Part shown: positions 34,887-43,880 of the stretch, in pieces | Position numbering within the stretch: position 1 is the stretch's first letter | Layout of the letters: the number at the start of each line of letters is the position of its first letter | NCBI GenBank assembly: GCA_021787565.1 | Contig: JAJYLT010000002.1 | Span: forward strand, 62,001-126,000 | DNA: 64,000 nt | DNA from: Acidobacteriota bacterium | GTDB lineage: Bacteria > Acidobacteriota > UBA4820 > DSQY01 | Direction of reading: 5' to 3' | Notes under the pieces: generated by a model | Database searches by the model: none | Told to the model about the DNA's origin: nothing | The model's input: the letters and a program-made list of their open reading frames with translations, nothing else | Translations under genes and position numbers: made by a program

Positions 34887-35666
34887 TTACACGACATTGA
34901 ATTCCTTGAGAATCCAATCGTAGCCCTTCTGCTCCAGTTCTCGCGCCAACTCCATGCCGCGGGAGCAGAGAACCTTCCCGGCGGCCATCACGTGCACCCT
35001 GTCGGGCTGAAGGTACTCCAGGATCCTGGGGTAGTGGGTGATGATCAGCGCCGTGAACTCCGAGCCCTTGAGTGACCGTATTCCCTCGGCCACGACCTTG
35101 GTTGAGTCGATGTCCAGCCCCGAGTCGATCTCGTCCATGATGACCATCCGGGGGGTTAGCATCTGCATTTGCGCGATCTCAACGCGCTTCTTTTCGCCGC
35201 CGGAGGCTCCCACGTTCAGGTGGCGCATGGCGAAATCCGCCGGCATCTTGAGGCTCTCCAGCGCGGCGTTCAGCCGCTTCCGGAAGGCCAGGATCTCCTT
35301 GGGGTTCTTCTTGCCGTTCCCATCTGCCCCGCTCCGACCGGCCTGACAGGCATTCCAGAGAAAGTGCGAGAGGGTGACTCCCGGGACTTCCACCGGGTAC
35401 TGATAGGCGAGAAAGAGGCCCTTACGGGCGCGCTCGTGGACCTTGAGGGAGAGAAGATCTTCCCCGAACAGGCACGCTTCGCCCTGCGTCACGGTGTAGC
35501 GGGGATGTCCCATGAGCGTGTGGGCCAGCGTGGTCTTGCCGCTACCGTTGGGGCCCATGATGACGTGGATCTCGCCCTTGGGGACCTCTAGGTCGATGCC
35601 CTTCAGGACCTCTTTTTCTTCGATGACCGCATGGAGGTTGCGGATATCAAGCGCCAGCTCGGGCAT
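34887..35666 (-). CDS. sufC: Fe-S assembly ATPase SufC
   Basis: A 259-aa ABC-type ATPase. Walker A is GPNGSGKTTLAHTLMG, the signature is VGASGGEKKRVEIAQM, Walker B is MVIMDEIDSGLDID and the switch His is in LIITHYPRI. It energises conformational change in SufB-SufD during cluster formation. Its start lies inside the 3' end of the Rrf2 gene (20-base overlap). Confidence 0.95.
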   Translation of the reverse strand: MPELALDIRNLHAVIEEKEVLKGIDLEVPKGEIHVIMGPNGSGKTTLAHTLMGHPRYTVTQGEACLFGEDLLSLKVHERARKGLFLAYQYPVEVPGVTLSHFLWNACQAGRSGADGNGKKNPKEILAFRKRLNAALESLKMPADFAMRHLNVGASGGEKKRVEIAQMQMLTPRMVIMDEIDSGLDIDSTKVVAEGIRSLKGSEFTALIITHYPRILEYLQPDRVHVMAAGKVLCSRGMELARELEQKGYDWILKEFNVV

Positions 35667-36114
35667 ACTTCCTCTCCTTCTCCTTCAACTGGGTCAGCCT
35701 CTGTTCCCCGGTCGGTTGGGGAAGGAGGTCCTTCAGCGTTGTCTCTCGGAATATCTCTTCGACGGCATTCTTAAGCCTATGCCACACGGATACCTGCGTA
35801 CATCCCTGAGAAAACATGCAATTCTTCTGGTCTTCCATGCACTCTACGAGCCGCATCTCGCCCTCGATGACCGCGTAAACCTGCATGAGAGTGATCTCTT
35901 CCGGAGAGCGCCGAAGGCAGTAACCGCCATCCCGCCCCAGGGTGGAGCTGACCACTCCTCCCCGCACCAGGTTGCGCATCACCTTGGCCAGGTAGGAGAG
36001 CGGAATGTTCTGCGATTCGGCGATGGTCCGCAGCTCAGCAGAAGCGCCATCGGGGAGGAGCGCCAGAAACACCAAGCTCCTCACCGCATAGTCGAACCCT
36101 TTGCTCAGTTGCAT
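35647..36114 (-). CDS. Rrf2-family Fe-S-type regulator of the suf operon
   Basis: A 155-aa winged-helix regulator. The N-terminal helix-turn-helix is seen in ALRTIAESQ-like LRTIAESQNIPLSYLAKV, with the wing LGRDGGYCLRRSPEEITL. Three cysteines in VECMEDQKNC and MFSQGC (spacing C-x6-C-x5-C) match cluster-binding Rrf2 proteins such as IscR. As the first gene of the suf operon with a perfect palindrome just upstream, it probably senses Fe-S status and autoregulates. Confidence 0.88.
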   Translation of the reverse strand: MQLSKGFDYAVRSLVFLALLPDGASAELRTIAESQNIPLSYLAKVMRNLVRGGVVSSTLGRDGGYCLRRSPEEITLMQVYAVIEGEMRLVECMEDQKNCMFSQGCTQVSVWHRLKNAVEEIFRETTLKDLLPQPTGEQRLTQLKEKERKYARAGA

Positions 36115-36135
36115 GAGCTTCTCCCTAAATCGTAC

Positions 36136-36162
36136 AATCGTGGAGTTAATGACTCCACGATT
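36136..36162. promoter_or_regulatory. palindromic Rrf2 operator before the suf operon
   Basis: AATCGTGGAGT (36136-36146) and ACTCCACGATT (36152-36162) form a perfect 11-bp inverted repeat around TAATG. The 27-bp size and symmetry fit dimeric Rrf2 binding. It lies 22 bases upstream of the Rrf2 start, where the suf promoter must be, so bound regulator would block RNA polymerase. TACGAT (36134-36129, minus strand) is a possible -10 box. Confidence 0.75.
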
Positions 36163-36275
36163 GAGAAGTTAATGTAACACTGGCCTCTGAGGCTGTCAAG
36201 CACACCCAGGCACACCCAGGCGCCTTTGCACACAGGTGGGTGAGTTTCCCATCGCCCCCATGCTAGAGTGGCTTC

Positions 36276-37856
36276 ATGGCTGCGGTCTCCAGCATGCGCT
36301 TCTTCAACCATTTGCTGCGCTCCATCAAGCGACAGATCCGCGAGGTCCGGGGACCCGAGGACGACGAGGTAGAGGCCTACTACCGGCCCTATTCCGACTT
36401 TTTTCGCCACCGAGGCGCCGTTTCCGTTGAACATTCCGCCTTCCTGGCGGAATGCGAGCTATCCCCTCTCGTCCTGGTGGGCGACTTCCACACCCTGGAC
36501 CAGGCCCAGAAGACCTTCCTGTGGATCCTCGACGAAATGGGCAAGAACCGCATCAGACCCATTGTGGTCCTGGAGATGGTCCTGGCCCGCTACGACACCC
36601 CCCTCCTGCAGTACGTCCGCGGGAAGATCGGAGAACTCGAATTTCTAGAGCAGACGCACTATTTCGACAACTGGGGGTTCGACTTCTCGCACTATAAGCC
36701 CATTCTCGCGCATGCCAAACGCTGGAAGCTAGCCGTGCACGGACTCAACCAGGGCCAGTCCCTTTCCTACCGCGACCACTTCATGGCCCACCGTCTCAAG
36801 CATCTGCGGGACCGATACCCGGGCCAGCCCCTGCTGGTCCTGGTGGGTGATCTCCACCTTGCACCCACTCATCTCCCCAGGGAGCTGGCCCAGGTTGGCT
36901 TCGCCCCCCCACTCGTTCTCTTTCAAAACAGTGAATCGGTCTACATGCGCAAGCTGCGCAACGGCGCCAACCCATCGGGATGGTTTCGACTCGGCGGAGG
37001 ACGGTACCTGGTGAACAACACCCCTCCGTGGGTCAAGATGCAGACCTACCTGACCTGGCTCGAACACGGTGGAGAGGCGCTCTGCCAGATGTACGGCTTC
37101 TGCCGGCGAGGCGAAGATCCCGAAGAAGCCCCCGATCTCACCGACACGGTGGTCCGTTACCTGGACGCGCTCGGCAACCTGCTCCAGATCCGGCCGGCTC
37201 CCCCGCCGGACTTTGAGGTCTACACCTTTCGCTCGCTGGAGTTCCTCCAGGATCCTTATTTCAGGAGGGGGGCCGGGCGACGCTTCGCGGCCCTGGTGCG
37301 GGACGGCCGGTCGGTCTACATCCACAAGCACCAGATCCTCTACGTTCCCGAGCTGGATCTGAACCGCACCGTCGAGGAAGCCATGCATTTTCTGATGCAT
37401 CGCGGCTTCCGTACCCGCTCCTCCCCCACCGCCTTCATGGGGCGAATCCATTACTACGCGTGCGGGTTCCTGGCATCCAAGCTGGTCAACCCGTTGCGGA
37501 AGACGCCGGATGTTAGCCAGATGCGAGACTCCCTCTCGAGCTTCTACTCCCTGGCCAGGGAAAAGGACAGGATCAAGCTCGGCCGGCAGACGCTCGTCTT
37601 CTCAAGGGCGCTGGAGTTCTTTCGGCTCATGAAACGACCGCTGGGGCTAGCCCGCCTCGAGCTGGAGCCCATGCTCCTGGCGGACTGGAAAACCCTCTAT
37701 GGGCTTTCGCAGCAGATCGGCTACACCTTGGGGCTATGGCTGTACGAGCGATTCGACCGAGGAGAGCTGTCCGCGCTCGACCTCCGCCGGTACGCCTTTG
37801 AACAGCAGGATCCGCTTCTCTTCCATGACTTGCGCATCGAGGCCGAGGTTTTATGA
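36276..37856 (+). CDS. ChaN-like (haem-binding-uptake/TIKI fold) protein with long C-terminal extension
   Basis: A 526-aa protein. Residues 45-240 resemble ChaN/DUF399, with LVLVGDFHTLDQAQ, VVLEMVLARYDTPLLQ, and a second GDLHLAPTHLP. The remaining 280 residues have no motif I recognise. Unlike E. coli ChaN it shows no signal peptide or lipobox, so a cytosolic location is likely. The mutY ATG overlaps its stop (ATGA at 37853-37856). The function is not established; the family binds haem or has TIKI-type hydrolase relatives. Confidence 0.65.
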   Translation: MAAVSSMRFFNHLLRSIKRQIREVRGPEDDEVEAYYRPYSDFFRHRGAVSVEHSAFLAECELSPLVLVGDFHTLDQAQKTFLWILDEMGKNRIRPIVVLEMVLARYDTPLLQYVRGKIGELEFLEQTHYFDNWGFDFSHYKPILAHAKRWKLAVHGLNQGQSLSYRDHFMAHRLKHLRDRYPGQPLLVLVGDLHLAPTHLPRELAQVGFAPPLVLFQNSESVYMRKLRNGANPSGWFRLGGGRYLVNNTPPWVKMQTYLTWLEHGGEALCQMYGFCRRGEDPEEAPDLTDTVVRYLDALGNLLQIRPAPPPDFEVYTFRSLEFLQDPYFRRGAGRRFAALVRDGRSVYIHKHQILYVPELDLNRTVEEAMHFLMHRGFRTRSSPTAFMGRIHYYACGFLASKLVNPLRKTPDVSQMRDSLSSFYSLAREKDRIKLGRQTLVFSRALEFFRLMKRPLGLARLELEPMLLADWKTLYGLSQQIGYTLGLWLYERFDRGELSALDLRRYAFEQQDPLLFHDLRIEAEVL

Positions 37857-39001
37857 GCCGCGGTCGGACTGAAGAGGTCAGCTTCGCCGCGCTGCTGGCG
37901 CGAGTTCCAGATCTGATGGGGACACTACTGGATTGGTATCGGAGGTCCCACAGAGACCTGCCGTGGCGGCATACTCACGATCCCTATGCCCTCTGGGTGA
38001 GCGAGGTCATGCTCCAGCAGACCCAGGTCTCAACCGTCCTGGCGTACTACGAGAGATTTCTCCGCCGGTACCCGGACGTGGAGTCCCTGGCGGCAACCGA
38101 TGAGGAGGCCCTTCTCAAGGCCTGGGAAGGCTTGGGGTATTACGGCCGCGCCAAGCGCATGCACCTGGCCGCGAGGGCCATTCTGCAAAGGGGCGGTTGG
38201 CCGCGCCGGGCGGTCGAGTTGCAGGCCCTTCCCGGCATCGGACGCAGTACCGCCGGCGCCATCGCCTCGTTCGCCTTCGGCGAGGCGGCGCCCATCTTGG
38301 ACGGAAACATCAGGCGGATCTGGGCCAGACTTCTGGGGTTGGATCGGCCCGCCTCCGGCCAAGTCCTGGTCAGCCTTTGGCGACTGTCCGGGGCGGCCGT
38401 CCAAAGCGCAGATCCGGCCCTGGTCAATCAGGCGCTCATGGAGTTGGGGGCCACCGTTTGCCGGCCGCGCAACCCCTTCTGCGGAGTATGCCCGCTTCCG
38501 AGCTGGTGCGAGGCGGCGCTCAGCGGTGATCCCGAGCGGTTCCCGCCACGGAGCCCCAGGCACGCCCGCCCCCTCCTGGAGGTTTCCCTGGGGATCATAT
38601 GGCGAGGCGGACGTTTCCTGGTAACCAAGCGCGCCCCGAATGGTTTTCTTGGCGGCCTCTGGGAATTGCCTGGGGGCAAATGGCAGGAGGGCGAGACCGC
38701 CCCCGAGGCCCTTCGGAGGGAGCTGCGAGAGGAACTGGCGCTTGAAGTCATCCACCTGCGTCCCCATCCAGCAGTGCGCCACGGCTACTCCCACTTCGAG
38801 GTGCGACTTCACCCGTTCGAGTGCGAAGCCGCCGACGATGCGGAGCCCCATACCCCCCTCGCCCACCGGTGGATACTGAGCGAAGAAATCGGAACGCTCG
38901 CCTTTCCGGCCGGCACCCACAAGGTCTTCGCCAGGATGTTCCCCATCAGGAGCCGAGCGGCCGAATCCGCCGGTCGGTACGGCACGCGGGACGGCCCGTG
39001 A
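37853..39001 (+). CDS. mutY: A/G-specific adenine glycosylase MutY
   Basis: A 382-aa repair enzyme removing adenine opposite 8-oxoG. Motifs in order are VSEVMLQQTQVSTV (catalytic Glu region), the helix-hairpin-helix LPGIGRSTAGAIASFA (about 125), catalytic Asp in APILDGNIRRIWAR (about 148), and the [4Fe-4S] loop C-x6-C-x2-C-x5-C (203-219). A C-terminal Nudix-like domain with GGKWQEGETAPEALRREL recognises 8-oxoG. Fe-S supply would come from the nearby suf operon. Confidence 0.95.
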   Translation: MSRGRTEEVSFAALLARVPDLMGTLLDWYRRSHRDLPWRHTHDPYALWVSEVMLQQTQVSTVLAYYERFLRRYPDVESLAATDEEALLKAWEGLGYYGRAKRMHLAARAILQRGGWPRRAVELQALPGIGRSTAGAIASFAFGEAAPILDGNIRRIWARLLGLDRPASGQVLVSLWRLSGAAVQSADPALVNQALMELGATVCRPRNPFCGVCPLPSWCEAALSGDPERFPPRSPRHARPLLEVSLGIIWRGGRFLVTKRAPNGFLGGLWELPGGKWQEGETAPEALRRELREELALEVIHLRPHPAVRHGYSHFEVRLHPFECEAADDAEPHTPLAHRWILSEEIGTLAFPAGTHKVFARMFPIRSRAAESAGRYGTRDGP

Positions 39002-39069
39002 CGGCCGCCGCAGCGCGGCCCTTGACCGCGCCGCGCCTTCTCTGTTTTCATAGGCGGGGGAGGCCGGCA

Positions 39070-39534
39070 TTGGCCAGTCGGACCGACAAGGTGTTGCTCT
39101 ACGCGCTCGTTACGCTGATCCTGCTGGGCGGCCTCTGTGCCTGTTGCCTTTTTGCTGCCATCTTCACCCCGCTCCGCTTTTGGACCCACGGTGGAGCCCC
39201 GGAGGCGGCCAAGTCCTATCTGCGCAACAATCCGGTCGTCGTGACTCAGATCGGCCAGGTCACCGGTTTCGGTTGGTTTCCCAGCGGCTCCGTGAGCGAT
39301 GTGGACGGGCGGGGGAAGGCCCATCTCGTCTTTGCCCTCAAGGGAACCAAGGGCGAAGGGCGAGCCGTTCTGGATCTGGAGAAAAAGCCGGATGCCAACT
39401 GGACCGTCGTTTCCGCCCGTCTCCACGTGGGGGGAAAGGAGTTCATCCTCCAAGAGCCCCCTCTCGGAAGCCAGCCGACGCCTCCTCTTCCTGGAAGCAA
39501 GTCCGAACAGGACTCGGATGGGTACAACACCTGA
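39070..39534 (+). CDS. Coa1/cytochrome-oxidase-assembly-like single-span membrane protein
   Basis: A 154-aa protein with one N-terminal transmembrane span (VLLYALVTLILLGGLCACCLFAA). Its soluble domain, EAAKSYLRNNPVVVTQIGQV, SGSVSDVDGRGKAHLVFAL and the GEGRAVLDLEKK pattern, fits the Coa1/Tim21-like family. The TTG at 39070 is chosen because GGGAGG lies seven bases upstream. No cytochrome oxidase genes are in the window, so the assembly role is a family name rather than evidence. Confidence 0.6.
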   Translation: MASRTDKVLLYALVTLILLGGLCACCLFAAIFTPLRFWTHGGAPEAAKSYLRNNPVVVTQIGQVTGFGWFPSGSVSDVDGRGKAHLVFALKGTKGEGRAVLDLEKKPDANWTVVSARLHVGGKEFILQEPPLGSQPTPPLPGSKSEQDSDGYNT

Positions 39535-39642
39535 TCCGGCCGTCCGCCCATCGCCGTCATCCTATTTCAAAATTCTTGCTGGTGGCCTATAGCTGGGCCG
39601 AGGCATGGTTCAGGTGGATTCTGGGATCGACTGGGTGATCGG

Positions 39643-40665
39643 TCAGCCCTCGAGGTCCAGGAAAAGGCGAAGCCTGTAGCGGCGACCTTCCAGCTCGATG
39701 GGGATATCGAGGGGCACGCCGGGGAGCAAGCGGACCCGGGAAAGGGCCTCCATCGGCGTCCCACCGGGAACGGCGAGATTCCCGTCGCTTCCCAACACCG
39801 CCTCCGGTTCCTGGGCGGCACGAGGAGTCCCCGCACTTCCAAAGGGCGAGCCCTCGAGGAATCCCTCCTCGAACAGGAGTTCGGCGGAATCTTCCACGGC
39901 GGACGCGAGGAGCGGATCCAGGGGCCTGCCCGGCCTCTCGGCACCGCTTACGTTCTCGGGGAGAAAGTCGCCACGTCCCACAGGGCCCTCCTCCAGAGGG
40001 CCGGCGCCCGACACCTTTCCCCATGGCCCTTGGCGAGACTGCAACGATGAGGGGGCCTCCATGCGTGGAGCGCCTTGCAGCGACTGGGTCATAAGGGTCC
40101 GTAACACCAGGGAGGTGATGGACTTGAGCGTGTCCTCAACTCCCACGCCTTCGCTGGCGATCGCTTCGAAGAATGGGCGATTGGAGGGATTCAGTTCGCG
40201 GTCGAGCTCATCGAGGCCCAGGATATCCTGAAGATCCCTCTTGTTGTACTGAATCACCATGGGCGTGGAGTCGGGATCCAGCCCGTTGTCCTGGAGGTGC
40301 TCGTGGAGCTGCATAAGGGACTGGAGGTTGGCTTCGCGCATCCTTCTCTGGCTGTCGGCCACGAAGATGACCCCGTCGGCCCCCTTGAGAACCTTGCGGC
40401 GGGTATCTTCATAGAAAACTTGGCCGGGAACGGTGTAAAGCTGAACGCGCAGCTTGTGGCCCTGCACGGTTCCCAATTCCAATGGGAGGAAGTCGAAGAA
40501 GATGGTGCGGTCGGCATCCGTGGAGAGGGTGAGGAGCTGGCCGCGCTGGTTCTCGTCCATGTTGTCGTACACGAACTTGATGTTGCTCGTCTTGCCGCCC
40601 AGGCCGGGGCCATAGTAAACGATCTTGGAGGTGAGCTCCCGGGTCGTGCGGTTGATGAGCGCCAT
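39643..40665 (-). CDS. mglA: MglA-type small Ras-like GTPase with C-terminal extension
   Basis: A 340-aa protein. Residues 1-195 are an MglA GTPase, with P-loop YYGPGLGGKTSNIKF, switch/G3 VPGQVFYEDTRRKVLKG and G4 IQYNKRDL. This family sets polarity in gliding and twitching bacteria. The extra 145 residues are proline/glycine-rich and end in a short beta-prone stretch (RRYRLRLFLDLEG). No MglB roadblock gene is adjacent. The downstream order on this strand is secreted coiled-coil gene, STAS gene, mglA. Confidence 0.85.
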   Translation of the reverse strand: MALINRTTRELTSKIVYYGPGLGGKTSNIKFVYDNMDENQRGQLLTLSTDADRTIFFDFLPLELGTVQGHKLRVQLYTVPGQVFYEDTRRKVLKGADGVIFVADSQRRMREANLQSLMQLHEHLQDNGLDPDSTPMVIQYNKRDLQDILGLDELDRELNPSNRPFFEAIASEGVGVEDTLKSITSLVLRTLMTQSLQGAPRMEAPSSLQSRQGPWGKVSGAGPLEEGPVGRGDFLPENVSGAERPGRPLDPLLASAVEDSAELLFEEGFLEGSPFGSAGTPRAAQEPEAVLGSDGNLAVPGGTPMEALSRVRLLPGVPLDIPIELEGRRYRLRLFLDLEG

Positions 40666-40683
40666 CGGCCCCCCTTCTCCGAG

Positions 40684-41031
40684 TCACGAAAACATGTCTT
40701 CGAGCGCCTTCTCTTCCGAATCGTAGATCCTGATGATTTCGTCCAGACGGGTGAGGCGCATGAGCTTCCGGATGGTCTCGTTGGGCCTCACCAGCTTGAG
40801 GCGCTTCCCGCTGTCCTCGAAGCGCGCCAGGTACCCCACCACCTCCCCCAAGCCCGTGGAGTCCATGTAGTTGATGTTCTCCAAGTTGAGAATCACTCCT
40901 TCGACGCCCTCCTCGCCCAGGAGCTTGGCCAACTCCTGGCTGAGTTGGCCGGCCGACTGCCCCAGCGTCACCTCTCCCGTGATGTCCAGAATGATCACGC
41001 TGTTGTCCAGCACCTTCTTCACGATCCTCAT
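40684..41031 (-). CDS. STAS-domain anti-anti-sigma-like protein
   Basis: A 115-aa SpoIIAA-like protein. The signature NINYMDSTGLGEVVGYL holds the phosphorylatable serine. Such proteins are switched by anti-sigma kinases and phosphatases; none is nearby. It overlaps the upstream gene (ATGA) and ends 19 bases before mglA, so it may feed regulatory input to the GTPase. Confidence 0.87.
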   Translation of the reverse strand: MRIVKKVLDNSVIILDITGEVTLGQSAGQLSQELAKLLGEEGVEGVILNLENINYMDSTGLGEVVGYLARFEDSGKRLKLVRPNETIRKLMRLTRLDEIIRIYDSEEKALEDMFS

Positions 41032-41747
41032 GGCGAGCCGCCCGCATCCCCCGTCCTGTCGAGGGAGAACAAACCCGTGATGGGCTGGCCCGAGGCGATC
41101 TCATAGCTGAACCAGGATCCCTTAACGCTCTTCTGGTCACTGGAGAGCGTGCCGTCCAGCCGCCCCATCTTGCCGAACTTGGCGTCGATCCGTTCGAGGA
41201 AGAGCCGGTTGTTGATGAAGGTGCCCTGGAGGCTGCCGGCCTGGCCGTTGTCGAGCGTGTAGTCGCCGGTCAGGAGCGTGCCGTTCTGGGAGAGGTACAC
41301 GTCGCCGTGAGTGCCGGCCGGCATGAGCACGAGGGTCCAATGGCCATCGAGCACCTGCCGGGCCTCCTGGAGATTGGTCCTGAGCTTCTGGATCTCGCCT
41401 TGAAGAACGGCCAGTTCGAGGTAGCCGTCGTGAAGCGAACGCAGGAGATCGAGCCTCTCCGTTTCCAGGTTTTGGCGGCGGGTGGCATTGCGCAGCAGCG
41501 CCTCGACCCGGTCCGCGTTCTTCGCGTCCGTTTCGGAGGCGGCCTGCTCGTCCGAGGACGCCAGGTCCTTGATCTGAGAATCGAGCTGGGCAAGGCCCCT
41601 CCACTTGGCCGCCATCAGCGCCTGCTGGGAAGTCTGCATGGCTTCCAGCGCGGCCAGCCGCATTTTCTGGACATCCCTTCCCCCGTCAGCGGCGAGCGCG
41701 CACACGCCTATGCCCACCGCTAGCAGAACTGGCAGTCTCTTGATCAT
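41028..41747 (-). CDS. exported coiled-coil protein of unknown function
   Basis: A 239-aa protein with a signal peptide (MIKRLPVLLAVGIGVCALA). An alpha-helical coiled-coil region, about residues 30-135, is rich in Ala, Gln, Leu and Glu. The C-terminal beta-type domain carries WTLVLMPAGTHGDVYLSQNG and LDNGQAGSLQGTFINNRLFL. I do not recognise the family. The inner ATG at 41747 is preferred since GGAG lies eight bases before it. It starts the STAS-mglA operon. Confidence 0.55.
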   Translation of the reverse strand: MIKRLPVLLAVGIGVCALAADGGRDVQKMRLAALEAMQTSQQALMAAKWRGLAQLDSQIKDLASSDEQAASETDAKNADRVEALLRNATRRQNLETERLDLLRSLHDGYLELAVLQGEIQKLRTNLQEARQVLDGHWTLVLMPAGTHGDVYLSQNGTLLTGDYTLDNGQAGSLQGTFINNRLFLERIDAKFGKMGRLDGTLSSDQKSVKGSWFSYEIASGQPITGLFSLDRTGDAGGSP

Positions 41748-41878
41748 GGCCGTCTCCATGGTGCGAAGATACCATAGGGGCATCACCTCGGCAAGCTCGC
41801 GCCCGCGGCCGTCCGCCCGGAGAATCGATTTCGCTCCGCCACCGAGGTCTGTGCTAGTGTAGAGCGCGGAGGGGTGGA

Positions 41879-43144
41879 ATGGCGAAGGAACGGGCATTGC
41901 TCGTCGGATTGGTCCTGCAAAACGTGCCTTTGCACAAGGTGGAGGAGTACCTGGACGAACTGGCCTCACTGGTGGATACGGCCGGCGGGCTGGTCGTGCG
42001 GCGAGAGGTCCAGTCGCGGGAGCATCCCGATCCCGCCACCTTCGTCGGGCGCGGCAAGGCCGAGGAGCTGGGAAGGCTCTGCGTTGCGGAAGGGATCAAG
42101 CTCGTGGTGTTCGACGACGATCTAACGCCCGCGCAGGTCCGAAACCTGGAGAAGGCCGTGGGCGTCAGGGTGACGGACCGGACGGGCGTCATTCTGGACA
42201 TCTTCGCCCGCCGGGCGCGGACCCGCGAGGCCAAAACCCAGGTGGAACTCGCTCAGTACACCTACCTCCTGCCGCGCCTGACCCGTGCATGGACGCACCT
42301 ATCCAGACAGGCCGGAGGTATCGGCACGAGGGGCGTGGGCGAAACGCAGCTCGAAACGGACCGGCGGGTGATCCGCCGCCGGATCGCCGTTCTCACTCGC
42401 GACCTGCGGCGTATTGCCGATCAGCGCGAGGTCCAGCGAAGGAGCCGCGAGGAGACCTTCGAGGTGGCCCTGGTCGGCTACACCAACGTGGGCAAGTCCT
42501 CTCTCATGAACAGGCTGACGGCGGCGCACGTGGCCGTGGAGGACCGCCTCTTCTCCACCCTGGACACCACCTTCCGGAGGATGCCGTCGGACGGGGCCGG
42601 CCTCCCGATCGTGCTCATCGACACCGTGGGTCTCGTGCGCAAGCTGCCGCATCACCTGGTCGCCTCCTTTCGATCCACCCTGGAGCAGGCGAGCGAGGCC
42701 GACCTGATTCTCCACGTGGTAGATGTCAGCCACCCCTCCTTCGAGGAGCAGGCCATCACCACTCTGGAGGTCCTCGCCGATCTTGGGATGGACAAAATCC
42801 CCGTCCTGACCGTGTTGAACAAAGTGGACTGCACCGGCGAAGGAGTCCTTGCGCGCGCCGCCAGCCTCTACCCGGATTCCGTAGCGGTGTCGGCGACCAC
42901 CGGGGAGGGCCTCGGTAGATTGCGCGAGGCGGTATCGGCGACCGCCCGCCGCGCTACAACAGGCCGAACGCTCTTCGTCCCGTACGAGGCCTGGCCGCAA
43001 TTCGTCACCTTGCGAACCGGTTACCGGACCCTCAGGGAGCACTACGAAAACGACGGCGTGACCGTCGTGCTGAGGGCCGGAGAGGAGGAGCTGGCCGAGC
43101 TCGCCGCGCGCCTGGGGATTCCCGCCGAGGCTCAGAAGACCTAG
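41879..43144 (+). CDS. hflX: ribosome-associated GTPase HflX
   Basis: A 421-aa GTPase that rescues or splits stalled ribosomes. The N-terminal HflX domain has FVGRGKAEELGRLC and FDDDLTPAQVRNLEKAVGVRV, then RQAGGIGTRGVGETQLETDRR. The G domain has P-loop GYTNVGKSSLMNRL (about 199), DTVGLVRKLPHHLV and VLNKVD. The length is usual. GGAGGGG precedes the ATG; it is divergent from the coiled-coil/STAS/mglA operon. Confidence 0.95.
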   Translation: MAKERALLVGLVLQNVPLHKVEEYLDELASLVDTAGGLVVRREVQSREHPDPATFVGRGKAEELGRLCVAEGIKLVVFDDDLTPAQVRNLEKAVGVRVTDRTGVILDIFARRARTREAKTQVELAQYTYLLPRLTRAWTHLSRQAGGIGTRGVGETQLETDRRVIRRRIAVLTRDLRRIADQREVQRRSREETFEVALVGYTNVGKSSLMNRLTAAHVAVEDRLFSTLDTTFRRMPSDGAGLPIVLIDTVGLVRKLPHHLVASFRSTLEQASEADLILHVVDVSHPSFEEQAITTLEVLADLGMDKIPVLTVLNKVDCTGEGVLARAASLYPDSVAVSATTGEGLGRLREAVSATARRATTGRTLFVPYEAWPQFVTLRTGYRTLREHYENDGVTVVLRAGEEELAELAARLGIPAEAQKT

Positions 43145-43173
43145 GTGAGGAACCTCACCCCGCCTTCCCAGGA

Positions 43174-43202
43174 TTGCGTTTCAGCAACGGGCTTGGTACA
43201 CT
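43174..43202 (+). promoter_or_regulatory. promoter of the DUF47-PiT operon
   Basis: TTGCGT (43174-43179) and TACACT (43197-43202) are 17 bases apart, about 60 bases before the DUF47 start. Confidence 0.5.
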
Positions 43203-43262
43203 TTCACCTCGTAAGGCCGGGGGGGGATCTACCCCACATAACGCGACGAGGGAAGGAAAACC

Positions 43263-43880
43263 ATGAGATTCTCTCTGGCTCCCCGTGAGGTGCGTTTCTT
43301 CGATATGTTCGAAGCCTCGGTGGAGGTGGTGCTCAAGGGCGCGCGCCTCTTCAGCGAGATGCTGCGCGACTACACCGACACCCCACAGAAGGCCAAGGCC
43401 ATCAAGGCCGTCGAGCTCGAAGGAGACCAGAACACCCATCAGCTGATGGACGCCCTCAACCACTCCTTCATGACGCCCATCGATCGCGACGACATCTGCG
43501 CGCTCAACTCGGGCCTGGACGATATCCTCGACTGCGTGGAGGCGCTCGCAAGCCGCATGGTGCTCTTCAAGATCCAGGAGCCCACGCCGGAGATGTGCGA
43601 GTTCGCGGACCTCCTGCTGGAGGCGGTGGAGCACTTGGCTGGAGCCGTCCATTCGCTTCGGAAGATGGACACGCTCATGCTTTACTGCCGCGAGGTCAAG
43701 CGACTGGAGAACCTGGGGGACGACCTGAGCCGGAAGGTCATCTCGGACCTCTTCGAAAATGAGGGGGATCCGATTCGGATCATCAAGCTCAAGGAGATCT
43801 ACGGCCGGATGGAATCGGCCATGGACCGTTGCGAGGACGTGGCCAACATCATCGAAACCATCTTCGCGAAAAATGGCTAA
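43263..43880 (+). CDS. DUF47 (PhoU-like) phosphate-transport accessory protein
   Basis: A 205-aa all-helical protein with the DUF47/PhoU-like pattern FFDMFEASVEVVLKGARLF, ELEGDQNTHQLMDALNHSF and TPIDRDDICALNSGLDDILD. Members sit before PiT transporters and are thought to regulate them. It overlaps the PiT gene by eight bases (ATGGCTAA), so both are coupled. Confidence 0.9.
   Translation: MRFSLAPREVRFFDMFEASVEVVLKGARLFSEMLRDYTDTPQKAKAIKAVELEGDQNTHQLMDALNHSFMTPIDRDDICALNSGLDDILDCVEALASRMVLFKIQEPTPEMCEFADLLLEAVEHLAGAVHSLRKMDTLMLYCREVKRLENLGDDLSRKVISDLFENEGDPIRIIKLKEIYGRMESAMDRCEDVANIIETIFAKNG

Noticed and set aside
43144-43159. GGTGAGG/CCTCACC hairpin after hflX
   Set aside because: The stem is short, the loop is two bases and no T-tract follows, so I do not call a terminator.
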